A stretch of 64,000 nucleotides of DNA, taken from assembly GCA_037954235.1 (NCBI GenBank), contig JBBMOA010000004.1, positions 16,301,101-16,365,100 on the forward strand, read 5' to 3'. A model generated the notes under the pieces. It did no database searches. It saw nothing but the letters and a program-made list of their open reading frames with translations, and was not told where the DNA came from. Origin of the DNA: Aulostomus chinensis. Its lineage: Eukaryota > Chordata > Actinopteri > Syngnathiformes > Aulostomidae. Both the position numbers and the translations under genes were made by a program. Below are positions 25,671-37,694 of the stretch, piece after piece (positions within the stretch are counted from its first letter, which is position 1; every line of letters starts with the position of its first letter).

Positions 25671-25682
25671 CGTCACGTGACG
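25671..25682. promoter_or_regulatory. Palindromic E-box CGTCACGTGACG
   Basis: A 12 bp perfect palindrome with core GTCACGTGAC, the preferred site of USF and MiT/TFE bHLH-zip factors. It contains two CpGs in an otherwise CpG-poor intron. Confidence 0.3.
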
Positions 25683-27716
25683 TGTAAGAGTCGCTGGATT
25701 TTCTCCCAGTTTGATTTACTGCTGGTGCATCTCGGTGGTAACAACATAGCAGCCTGCAGCAATGTTGTTGGAACACTGGTGGAGAATTTGAGTGTTGTAT
25801 CAGTGGAGCCTCCCTCTGGCAGTGTGTGTTAATTAAAGTAGCACATGGCAACCTTGAGAGGAGCCTGATAACACTCAGCAATGTCGCTGATTTTCTAAGC
25901 CGCTGGAACACACACATACAGGCACACACATGGCAGCGAGCACACATGCATATTAATCACCTGCACGTAAACATTTGACACAAGCAAACCTGTGTGCTAT
26001 ATCAAGTGAGAACATTATAATTAGTCTGCTCTGTTTGTATATTTTCAGTTCATTTATACACTAATGGATTCTGTTAATGAATGAGCCTCTCCATCCCTCC
26101 ATTCCTGCCTCCATTTTTCCATCTCTGCTCTCTTTATTATGTTTACACAGAGGCGATGTGTGTCATAAAAAGCTTCTCCAGTGCCCTGCATTTATTCTAA
26201 TCAGCTAGCTTATTGTTGCATTTTATTAGAACTCAGCAGTGAAGAGGACAGTGTGGGAGTTGTTTGGAAAGTCCTTCAGCCTGTCTACCCTACAGTTGTT
26301 GCCGTGCTTCCACTTTCCCCGGCACACTATCAGCTTTCCTTCAGGTTAAGTCACTTATATTTGTAGTCTTGGAGCCAATTCACACTTTGTTTAAAATCGA
26401 GTTGCAAATGTTAAATACATGTGCAAACAACTGCTAAGCTGTATTGTGAGACAGTCACTCAAACCACCAGGCAAGGGGACCTTGGACACACTCAACCACC
26501 CGTCTTTCACAGTGTAAATGTGTCCTGAGGTGTCCCTGACAAAGACTACAAACAAAAATATATCATTACTGCAGGACCTGGGGGTTGTGTTGGCGACAGC
26601 TCACACAACTTTGTTAGTTCTTGAAATATCAAGGCACTGGCTACCCCTATACCTAAATGTCATTTACCATCACTGATGCACCTTTTAAGTGTTTTATTTA
26701 GTCTCATTTATTTGCATTTTTTCAAATCCACAAACCCCAGCAGTACCAGATTAGATACATTTCCGTGAATCACAGGAACTTTTCATCGCTAATAGGTTAG
26801 AAAAATAGCATTGGGTGGCTCTGTAATTACCAATTATACATTTCATTCATAGCGTTATTAATATCATGGTTTATTAACCTACTTTTTCAAATCAAATATA
26901 TTGGTATGTACTGTGTCTTGGCTCGGGCACTGATAGTAGAAATGATAAACTTTGTATTAAAAGTAATTAGAATGTAAATGCAGAAGCTGAAGCAAGCAAT
27001 ATGTCGAAGTACATGTTGAATCGGGGTCTATCTGTGTTGCTTTATCTCTCTACAGCTATGAATGATTGATTGCAGGTTATCAAAGGTGGCATTTGACATT
27101 ATCAGGAAGTCTTATACCTGCTAGGATTAAAAAAAATATACATTTCGCAGGTTACAGATGAGTAAACGTCTCATGATATTCAACCCACATGCACATTCAG
27201 TCACTCATACCTATATATTTTTTTTCCGTCAAAAACAGGATGCGAGCAATTGGGTTACGTTGTCTTTCAAAAGGAACGTGAGCTGCAGTAATGACTGGAT
27301 AAGCAGGCTGTGAGTGTGTATGTGCGTGTAAATGAGATCCAGTTGCTGGTGCAAGGCAGTCCCCGCGATTGTATCTGGGTTGATTTCCTCTTGTCATCCA
27401 ATACCTTAAATCTGAACCAGAATCAGCTGGTGAGATCGCTGTGATTACTCTGGTTTGGGTAGCATATATAGTGAAGATGAATGAAGCAGGGAGCGTACGC
27501 ACGTACGTGCACATGTGTTTGTGTTTGTGTGTGTATGGTGTACATTGAGGTTGCATCTCTATATACCTGATAAGAATCTGTACAGTCGGTGACAGCCAAT
27601 ATAAATCCTTTTATGAACATCTTTATCAGGCTGGTGGGCGTTTGGGCATCCTGGACCTGCTCAGGTCAGATTGTTACATCAGTGTGACAGCTCTGTGTTT
27701 ACTTTTGACTCCAGCA

Positions 27717-27770
27717 GACAAAGATAAAGATAGACTTTATTACACCCCTGCACCAGTTAAAGCCCCATAA
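27717..27770 (+). repeat. Interspersed-repeat 3' tail ('gatagactttattacacccc')
   Basis: The words aaagataaagatagacttta are followed by ttacacccctgcaccagtta. They match the common teleost 'gataaactttattgatcccc' tail found at the 3' ends of truncated retroelements. Nothing else of the element could be delimited. Confidence 0.4.
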
Positions 27771-29305
27771 ACTACTTATTATTAATAACAATATGGTGGA
27801 ATCATGTTGTATCCCTACCTAGTGCAAAGAATGAAATGATATTTTGGTATATTCCGATTGTTGTCATGAAACATTTGTATATCTTCCACAAAGTTAATCA
27901 AATTTTTTGATGCATATCATAAATATAGGAATAGCCAGCACTCTGTTTAGATTCAAAAACCTTAAGAGACCTGCTGCCGGCTAACGCTAGCACACAGCAG
28001 TTTTGGCTCTAATGCTAGCATCAAAGCCAAGTGGTGGGCTCGCTGTGTGTACACATGCAAGATAACACCTGCACAAACCACTGCAGTGGGATCGCAATCT
28101 TTAATGTATTTCTTTTTATTTTCTGCAGAAAACACAATACTTTAAGATTTGGTCAGTATGCGGTTAGCTTTATGCTTGACACAAAACACTTTATTTGATT
28201 TAGTTTGGGTTATAAAAGTGAAAATCTCCCAATATCTTTGCAACCAGAAGCATAGCTGAATAGTTCCCTGACGTCTCACTTGTGACTCCAGATAACATCA
28301 GTTATATATGAATTATAAGGCAATACTTTTTATTGGTTAAAGAACAAACAGTGCGCCCTGAAGAAACATACGTTTTGTTTTTTTCAATAATAATTCAGTC
28401 TATCAGCTACAAGTTGTATATCAAAACCATATCAGCAGCCCCGGACTTGATGCAGTGAGTATTTATCATCAGAGGCAACTCGGTGGATGTTTACCAGCAC
28501 AAGAGCTTGTTCTGTGTGTTTCTGGTTGAAGTGCAGTGTTTTTTTCAGGCACCATGTCTTCTTATTACACCAGACTTCATCAAGATTATCTCCTCAAAAG
28601 AAGTGCTTTGTCTGCTTAAACCCACTATCACTGTGAGACAGATAGGAACAGCTTTCAGGTTGTTCAAATGTCTTAAAACAATCTAGATTGAGTTGCTGGG
28701 TGAGAATAAACGGAGGTACGAGTCAGTTTTATTTCTCGCACACAATATGACATAAAATGATAATCCGTAATCCACAGTGACATGGCGGAATAATCTTTCT
28801 TAAAATGTCTGGTTACATATAAGACTGACATAGCCCAGCAAGAAAAACAAACCTGAATTAATTCTTACTTCTGTCGCTTCAACAAGATGTCACAGTCATT
28901 AATGGCTACTCTCTCATTCTCTTGGCATAACCGGGATTGACATTTTTATAATTACAATTCTTTCTCACCACTGTGGACTACAATGCTTTCATTACGAATT
29001 CATTCCAGAGGGGGGGAAAGACGGGGGACAGAAAGTGAAGGAAAGGCGACGATTGGTAAGGGAAGAGAGTAGTGGGAAATGGAGGGAAAGAAGGCCTGAT
29101 CAGAGAAGAAAGGATGGAGATGAGAGTGGGAGTGACAGAAGGACAAGTTGATGCTGAAGGACACGAACATTTTTGGGGTGAGGAAGGAGTTCAGGGATAT
29201 CTCTTTATCTTCCCGGAGTATAGGCGGCCTCATGCTGCTGCTTGGTAGGGGACTGCAGGTGGACTCTTCTTCCTCTGTAGTCTCCACCATGCCGCACCAG
29301 TCCTT

Positions 29306-29319
29306 GTTGCCATGGTAAC
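29306..29319. promoter_or_regulatory. Perfect RFX X-box palindrome (2 bp spacer)
   Basis: GTTGCC-AT-GGTAAC is a complete 14 bp palindrome matching the RFX consensus. It lies within a locally GC-richer, open-reading but unrecognised stretch (29200-29450) inside the upstream intron. It could mark an intronic enhancer or an alternative promoter; no transcript evidence is available from sequence. Confidence 0.4.
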
Positions 29320-30299
29320 GCAGGGTGAGCCGAGCCATGCAACGGAGGGATGTTCGGAGAGAGAAATGGAAAGAGAGAGAGGTCCAGGGGGATCCACTCC
29401 TTCATTTCTGTAATCTACCGGGGAGAGGATGTCCCTCCTCAGGTCCACCTCTGTGGAAAAAATAGATTCAGGATGTGTCCTTGCTTTCAGAAAACATGTA
29501 CTCGTCTTCTAGCTGCTTGGCTTGGTTTTCACACTTTTAGCCTTTATTTGGAGGCTCCACTGTTTGGTTTGGCATGCATCCACTCAAGAGTAAGGAGGAG
29601 TGTGCAGGGGAAGACTTGCATCAGTTAAGAGGGAGAAAGGGATTTAAAGTTTATGGTTGACTTGGATTACAGCCTCCGTTAAAGAGAAATTATTCTATTT
29701 CCAGATTTCTTTCTGTTAATGAGCATTTTCAACTGCCATCGTCATCTACCTTTGTCACTTTATGTAACAAGAGCAGCCCATGCCTGGAAACCACCATCCC
29801 CAACAATCCCGTGCATTTCCACATGTTGTGTTTTCAACCACAAGTACCACACTGGAAATGAATTCACCACACTGCAAATATGTAGACTGATTAAAACTTC
29901 TGCAAACACATTTGCTCGCGCACATACTCGCAAACACGTGAACACATAAAGAAACGCACACACACTGAAACAATAGGTACATACAAAAATAATTACATTT
30001 TTGTATGAAAAAATGAAAATGTCATACTGTAACATTAAAATTCCAGATGTGCCCCCAAACCAGTCTTATAACTCCTTAACATGAGTAATAATGATACACT
30101 TACACTACAATATTCAGGTCTTGTATGGCAGACAATGACTTGATTAAATCCAAAAAGGAGTAGCACAATGAAAAAAAATACAATATATCCAGATGCATTG
30201 ATTACAAAAAATGTACTTTGAATGTGTGGAAAGCTGCAGATTCCAAGTCTCATTAAATGTGCTCTTGCGTTACATAGGTTATTACCTATTATCGTGGTA

Positions 30300-30301
<2 letters not shown>

Positions 30302-30330
<29 letters not shown>

Positions 30331-30341
30331 TTGTGTGTGTG
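30302..30341. repeat. (GT)n microsatellite
   Basis: About 20 GT units with one TT interruption. Confidence 0.95.
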
Positions 30342-30577
30342 GACCTTTTGGCACCGTCCCATGCCAATAGAAGCTAAAAGCCTCAAATGCCTTTATTGTT
30401 AGTCTCATGGTGTCGGTTATACGTCTGTGTTTGTTTGTATAAAAGCTGCCGGAGGCTAAGCTTATTAACGCCACCGAGCAAAAAGTGGGAATATTAATCA
30501 GATGGCATTTTAGGCACAGTTTGAAGTGATGTGTGCGGTTGTGGGGAGACGTGTACTTTCGATTGGGCAGGGAGACG

Positions 30578-30593
30578 CACGCGCGCGCACACG

Positions 30594-30637
<44 letters not shown>
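30578..30637. repeat. (CG)n/(CA)n compound array
   Basis: An ACGCGCGCGC patch followed by CACGCACG and a pure (CA)n; an alternating purine-pyrimidine, Z-DNA-prone tract. Confidence 0.95.
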
Positions 30638-30638
<1 letters not shown>

Positions 30639-31745
30639 CACATACAAACAACCAACCAACTCATTACCAACTCCCTTCTAAGCAAAAGGCAAAGATAACA
30701 GGAAAGCAGGCAGACTCAAAGCACTCCTCTGCTTATTCAGCAGGCGAGCTTTAGAGACCAACACAAGTATTTTATTGAACAGTTTTGAATTGCTGCCTGG
30801 TTGCATTTATGCAGAGTTCCTGACTTCATGCTTCCTCACTCATATACTGAAGTGTTAAACATTTCTGGACTTGTCACGAAAACTTGTGTTTGTCCCTCAC
30901 ATGATACAAGACATGTCCTATCTTTACATTATGCCTCTCGTCATTCCTTATAATCAGTGAGGAATGGGTCCCCTGTTTCCATCCCAGCATCTTTCTTTTC
31001 CCCTTTGCCTTCTTGTCAATATTCATTGTCGAAAAGATTGGAGAGTAAATTAGAGGAGACTTTACAGGAGACCTTGGAGCTTGCCTATTGAAACGCACGT
31101 GTTACATTGTGTTTCATTGTCAAATAAGCACACTGCCTTCCTGATAAGTATTTCATTACCTTCTCGACTATATTAATGCTTCTCTGTGATCAAGCTAATG
31201 GTCAACAGCACACTGTAGCGCCGAGGCGTGTGTCCATATCAGTGTAAAAGGAAGGCATGTGTGTGTGCACGCGTGTGAGTGCACGTGCAAATACACACAG
31301 AATAAGAATTAACCCTGTGAAGTGAGCGGGGTAATTCCATGGTAATTAGTGTTCTGTGTAATCAGTTTTTATTTTCCTGTGCTGTTGTTAAGCGCAACAG
31401 ACAAAACAAAAGGAGGCTTGCATGCATCTCTCCCTCTCTCACACGCTAATTACAAACATATCCAATTAATTACACACAAGTCCCGCTTTCATCAGCGTGC
31501 ACAACGTCACACAGAGAGATGGGAATGCAGTCAGGCAGCAGCCGACGCACACTAATACACAAAGAAGAAATTAATCATTAGTCACACACTGGTATCATAT
31601 GTATGCACATGCACATCCGAGCCTTGGTGAGTGGTTGCTTTAGGCAACATGTTGGCCATTAGTGACTTGACTGATGTGGATTTGCGTATCAAAACAGTGT
31701 TTTTGGATGTAGAACATGCATATTGTCCATCCATCCAGGACAGGT

Positions 31746-31747
<2 letters not shown>

Positions 31748-31780
<33 letters not shown>
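31748..31780. repeat. (GT)n microsatellite
   Basis: About 16 pure GT units. A C13 run follows at 31855-31867. Confidence 0.95.
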
Positions 31781-33796
31781 CTTTGGAAGTATAAGTCAAA
31801 GGGATAAATACACACCCACCAAAAATCAAACAGCTTATCAGGTTAGAGCATCACCCCCCCCCCCCCCGCTTATTTTTTCATTCTCTGCGCACTTCTTTTT
31901 GAATCAAGTGGGACATCATGTTCTGAAGAAGTAACATTCATGTCTCTGCCTTTAAGTTAGCAAATAGCTGCATTCCCCGTAGAACATTCTGGCCCTTACT
32001 TACTAAAAAGCACAAATATGCTGTGGGATTTTCATTGAATTTGCAGCTGCTGTCTGGATGTTTTCAGTGCTGATTCATGAAAGCAGCATCTGATTTATAC
32101 AGTGAGAAAGTCCTCCAGGACGCATCAAACAAATGAAGAAGAACTTGAGAAGGCAGTTAAGTATCGTCAAGCTCGTGGATGTTATAAAAACCTGGTGATC
32201 TTTGCCACACCTCCAAAAAAACAAAACAAAACATCATTATATTCATGAAGTATGTGAAGGTATGGGAGTAATATACAGAAGAAAATAGAGAAGGGACACA
32301 AAGGGACAGTGAAACAGAAAAGTCGAGCAACATCTCATTTCAGATGTGGACGCTTATGCTTAAATAAACACCATTTAACATTAAAGTTTCATGTCCATGC
32401 TCAGGTTTGCTGAACACAAGTCATCAGATGTTTTAAAAGCCCTAATTGCTGATTTTTGTTTTTTTTTGGTCATTTGTAGTTGTTATAAAGCCTGTAATTA
32501 CAAGCACTTTTCCTCTCTCTAATGCAACCCTCCGTGTGGCTCTTCTAAATTCCATCTGCGCCGTGTTTACACCTGGTCTCTGGAGTCAACCGGTTCTCCT
32601 TGCAAAGCCAACCGTTGCAAATTGCGCATCCTACAGAATACCTAATCAACCAATGTTAACATGTTCCCTCTTATTTGCATGATCATTGAGGGGATGAAAT
32701 CCATATGTAATGAAGCTCACACTTTCACAAAAGACGCGCAACATGTCACTTTTGGTGTCTGTTCAATAAACACGATTCAAGGTGAAAGCCTTCTTAAATC
32801 TCTTACTCGGAACAGTGCAGTTTTGCTAAGTCTACAACAGATTGAATCCAAGGAGATTCACTCCGACCAGATACATGCCAGCCTCACTTACTTTCTTATT
32901 GTTCAGTTAAGTGTTTTTCAATTACAGGAGAGGAAAGGCAAAGGGAGGGGGTTCGTAGAGAATGCTAGCTGTCTCCTTGCCTGTGAGTGGCCCCTCCGGG
33001 AGGCTGTCCAGGTGAAGCAGAGGTGTTTGTTCTTATTTAGCGCCTGTGATTTAGCCTGCCATAGTACTATGGGGCCCTGAACAAAGAGGAACCCGCCTTG
33101 CTAAGCAGAGAAGAGACGAGTGGAACAGAAGTGATGATCTGGCAGAGGATAGCTAACACAAGCGTGAAATAAGAACTAGAGGAAGTAATGGAAGACGGGG
33201 GGTGCAAAGAAGAACATTAGTAAAGGAGGGTAAGAGGAAATGGAAACGTGGGCAGAAAGCAGGATGAGGGTTTGAGGAAATCCGTCCTTTTTTTTTTTTT
33301 AATGACCATTAGGTTTAGTTGACTGGTGAGGGTGCTTGTCACTTGAGTCCGAGGTCACTCAATGGATGCGTGAGACAGATTGAGACAGTTAGACAAAGCC
33401 CAAGTCACTGTAAAGCCCCAATGACAGTAATAATTGTGCTCTGTACCCCTTGACACCCTGAGGTCATAGTATTGAGCCTCGCCCTGCTCCTTAGGCATTT
33501 CTGCCCCAAGGCCAAGTGTCTTAAGCTGTGAAATGGTTCTCAGTCTCACCCTCTCAATGGCAAAACCACCGTGAAGTGGACTTCAGTCTGCATCAATGAC
33601 TCCTCTTCATGGACTCCTCCATTATAACCAGTTCAATAGACACGACCGCATGCTTTCACATCAGTAACATTCTTTGGCTGCTCAAGTTCCTTCTTCTTTA
33701 TTTTTTTTTTAAGTCACTGACACTTAGAGAACATCAGTTCAATGTTATTTTGTGTTTTTTTTCTCAAGGTTGATTAGCCATGCATTCTTTTAGTGA

Positions 33797-33797
<1 letters not shown>

Positions 33798-33867
<70 letters not shown>
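33798..33867. repeat. (GT)n microsatellite, about 34 units
   Basis: A pure GT array preceded by gtgagtgagt. Confidence 0.95.
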
Positions 33868-33868
<1 letters not shown>

Positions 33869-34494
33869 GGAACCATTGTACCCTTACTTGAGTTTTGACC
33901 ACCCTCCTGACCCCCCTTTGATGATTGACAGACCTTTTGTCCAATGGAGAGGACTCACGCTGACCCCCTGCTGTGGCTCCAGTTTTGCCTCAAGGTTTTT
34001 TTTTTTTTCTGTAACTTCTGAAAAAATGATTTCACTCTAGATTTCTTTGAGGTGTCAGTGAGTGTTTTCCACCATGAAAGCAGGGACAAGCCCGTGTACA
34101 TCTGCGCTCGCACGCACACACACACACGCACACCTTTGATCTTTCTATACACCACCCAGATCCTCAGCCCGTATTCCACTGTCCATTCTGTCAAACCCTA
34201 TAGCAGCCCTATGGCTTTTTGTCCACTCCAGTGACAGAAGCTTTGTCCTGCTTTAAAGCCATGTAGTACATCTGCCTTGAACAACCCAAGGTGTCTTTGG
34301 AAGTGCACGCCACAGCCAATTTACCAATACTGAATACAGTAGTGCACCCATGTCCTGTTGATTGCAATGGCTGAAATCATGTCTTCTCTCTCCTCATAGC
34401 TTTTAAATGGTTCCATGTATTCACTGTACACATATGCAGCCCAGAGGCATTGTATATTTATTTAATCCCACAACCATGAGCGGGAGGGACAAAA

Positions 34495-34710
34495 GTTCTG
34501 TTTTGCATGATTTACCTAATGGCTACAATATTAGTTGTCTTGAAGGTGCAAATATAAAGTGACCGGCCAAATCTTCCTTCGTCATTATCCCTTAACCATT
34601 CAATTGGCTGGTTTGGTGAATTTTTTAAAAGGAAATTGTCAGGTTTTGCCCACTTGCATTAATAATATTCATATCAGCAGGTAATTACAGTTGCTTCAAT
34701 AGAGAGTTAA
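34495..34710. promoter_or_regulatory. Candidate conserved non-coding element
   Basis: Unique A/T-rich island with tttgcatgatttacc, ccattcaattgg, cattaataatattcat and ggtaattacag. The ggtaattacag word is shared with the island at 9525-9660. Confidence 0.25.
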
Positions 34711-34879
34711 TCCACATGTGCCCTGTCTGTGTTATCAGGGTGCATGCCAGTGGAGCTTTGGAGGTGGGCCCATAGAAAGACCGAAATTACTCTTTTATTC
34801 TGGGGGAAGACACACCGAGATTTGTGCATGCACACTTATGTACCATACCCACATATTTTTGTCTGTTTCTTGCTGCAGA

Positions 34880-34920
34880 CAGACAGACACACACACACAC
34901 GCACGCGCACACACACACAC
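34880..34920. repeat. (CA)n with GCGCGC interruption
   Basis: Short CA tracts at both ends of CACGCACGCGCACAC. Confidence 0.9.
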
Positions 34921-35173
34921 CTCTCCTCGTTCGCCTCTCATCAACGCCATATCTCACTCTATTTCCTCATACAATGGCTGCGCTGTATTAGAACCATCCC
35001 TGAACCCCTGCAGCCATACTCCGTCCCCAGGCCCAGACTATGACACAGTTGGCTGGGGCAGAAGAAAGACCCTCTGGCCCTGCCTCATTAAAATGGTAAA
35101 GAGCTTGAGGAGGGATAGGAAAGCTAATCCTGCAAACCGGTCCCCTTCTAGAACCGTTGTCTTCTGGCCCGAG

Positions 35174-35191
35174 ACCCCCCCCCCTCCCCCA

Positions 35192-35274
<83 letters not shown>
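35174..35274. repeat. C-rich run then (CA)n, about 40 units
   Basis: C10-T-C5 followed by ACAA and a long pure CA array. This repeats the C-run plus CA design seen at 16441. Confidence 0.95.
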
Positions 35275-35277
<3 letters not shown>

Positions 35278-35779
35278 CACATATATGCAAGCACACACGG
35301 ATTGATGCTCTCAGATCATGAGAAGTCAAGGGGCTTTGACTGTGCTTGCTAAAATACATAGCCCCTGGGAGATGGAAATGATAGGCCTCAAATGGGACAG
35401 TTTAGCTGCTGAGAGTGAAGGAAACAGCTTCTGAGGGGTGCAGCAAAGCTGACTTGGAACCTTTATTGATTTTGTGTGTCAGTGCTCAAAACGGGTACTT
35501 TAAGGATACGCAGCCGTCCAACAAATTGTCATCCTCTATTTGTAAATATCAAAATGCATCTTTACTGTTGACAGTTGACCTTATTTTAAATAAGATAGAA
35601 TTGTGATTTAAGTGATCACATGAATTCCTTATGGAATATTTCAGTCATATTCCTGTATAGATGTTCTAGAGCAAAGTCCGCTTTGATGATGAAAGACGCA
35701 CGCCCACATTCTAGTTCATTCATCCGTACGTTCTCGTTTCCTTCAGCTTCAGGAATTTGACCTAGAATCCTCCGGTACA

Positions 35780-35924
35780 TTTTGACCAATTTCTTGCTAG
35801 TAATGCTAAACACTGGGACTGAGTTTCTAACTCTTGTTGGGAGCTGGATCATGCAACATGTCAAAGCAAAATCTCTGAAAGGACTGCGTGGGGCAGTTGA
35901 GGTGTATACATCTCTAAAATGCAC
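35780..35924 (-). pseudogene. Possible decayed LINE reverse-transcriptase C-terminus
   Basis: On the minus strand one frame reads FRDFAL, IQLPTRVRNS and a lysine-rich stretch with KKLVKMYRRI. This loosely follows the end of L2/jockey-type ORF2 proteins (R-F---A--LWN-LP--IR-S---FK--LK). Tryptophan and other anchor residues are missing. The match is weak and could be chance. Confidence 0.25.
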
Positions 35925-37620
35925 TTTTCTAATGTAACCAAGATCTCCTCAGGTCTTAATCTGATTATTGCTCACCCTGACAATGAGTTTTATTAGATTA
36001 AGTAAGTCAGAAAATGCTGTTTATATGACATTTTTGTCTCAAATGGGTTAATATTGCAATATGGCAGCACTTGTAAATGTTGCCAGTGACAAACCTGGAT
36101 CAGATTTCTTCGGTAAATGACTCTCGACATTCTTGAGTACCTAATGGGTTGTTTTATATTACCTAAAACGAACTAAATAAGCTAGACTGTCAGTACAAAA
36201 TGTGATGATTTATCCAGGTTGAAGCTTTGCCTGGCCAGTACAGCCAAGCCCACCATAGCGCATCAATTACCAAGTTGGTCCATTTTTAAGTTGCGTGGCT
36301 TGCAAAGCTGGCGGGAAAACAAGGGAATGATAATTTCCCCAAAGACTGACAGCGCACAGGCTAGCTGAGTAGTAACAACAGTAAATCCTCTTACTATTAC
36401 CACACAGTGACAGCTAGCAGAAAAAAATGCTGCTGCACATTTTGGGGTATTATTGCATGTATTGATTGTGCTTTAAACACTGTATTGCCAGCATCTTAAT
36501 GGTACTGCAAATGATTGAAAACACAATTACACATGTACTGCTTTCACCATTAACTCTCCGTGCTACAACAATGAGAAAGTAGAATTTAGCAAATGGATGA
36601 GGTAGGTCAGTGTGCTTGCTCAGCTCGTCCACCTGAACACTTCCAAGCCAATAATGATGCTCAGCTTCAATCCCAGAGAGAGGGACAGAGGGGGAGAAAG
36701 GAAAAGGGTGAGCCGATCCATCTGTCTTTGTCGAAAGTTAAAGCACTAATGTGCAGTACTCACCTCTAGACCACTCCACGGGGGGTTTCTGGGAGGGAGA
36801 CATTCAACCCCGTGGCTGCAACTTGGAGAAGGAGACCCTAATGATCCAGGCTATGTTTGACCTTGGACAGCAGGAGTGAGCAATTCCTTAGATGATGTAA
36901 AATATGTGCTATTCTGTTGCAATTATAGAACTCATGTTTACAAATGATGATGCACAAGCAGTAGAAATTACCTCAAACTTTGCAGGAAGGTATTGTCTTG
37001 TTCCTCACATCTTTACATGCTTTTACGTTAAGAATTTTCACATACAGTACATTATTAGCGATGCTTCATTTCAAAACAACTTAGTTTGGCCCATTGACAT
37101 AGAACTTCCACAGAGCCTGACAAATTAGTGGCTCTGCTGTAGGCTCATGAGCTGGATGCTCATCAAAAGGTAGGGCCCTTGTCTTTGTGTGCACTTGTGA
37201 GTGTATTTCACGTGTGCATCTCTGCCTTTTCTTCTTCTTCTTCTTCCAAGTGCGTAAAAAGGCCACTTGCCAGAATGATGGTTTTCATTCATTCGCTGCT
37301 CATCTGCGTCAAGTGATTTCTGAATGTGTGCACACGGATGATGTGAACAGCAAACAAACTGCCTTTGAGGGCCCGTTTAGATCAATCAGCTGATTATGAC
37401 TTGACATATTTATTACAAGCGATTCCACATTTTCTGTGTGTAGACAAATTTTCAGCAGAGATTTTCAGGATATTGATAGGATGAGAGTGTTTTGTAACAA
37501 GTGTTATCACTCAGCATTCCCCTCCTGTTTGCCTGTCACGTCTGGCTCACATTTGCGGCTGCACAACACAATGATGCTGTATTTCAGCAGCCTAATGCAT
37601 ACTAAAGTGCAGACATACTC

Positions 37621-37627
37621 ACACACG

Positions 37628-37692
<65 letters not shown>
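37621..37692. repeat. (CG)n/(CA)n compound array
   Basis: ACACGCGCGCGCGC followed by about 28 CA units; a strong Z-DNA candidate. Confidence 0.95.

Positions 37693-37694
<2 letters not shown>

Larger units (their letters stand above)
25010..33790. other. Intron stretch: mixed unique sequence with purine-rich blocks
   Basis: Purine-biased + strand blocks occur at about 29010-29160 and 33080-33285. An unrecognised GC-richer patch lies at 29200-29450 around the X-box. A palindromic patch gcgtacgcacgtacgtgc sits near 27493-27510. The remainder is A/T-rich unique intron with no gene seen. Confidence 0.55.

Noticed and set aside
32661..33080. 139-codon + strand open frame without simple repeats
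   Set aside because: No recognised motif, no upstream promoter or acceptor logic, and a length within chance expectation for 64 kb in six frames. A protein search could overturn this.
34718..35305. 195-codon + strand open frame
   Set aside because: More than a third is THTHTH from a CA array, the rest matches no family, and the frame has no credible exon borders.
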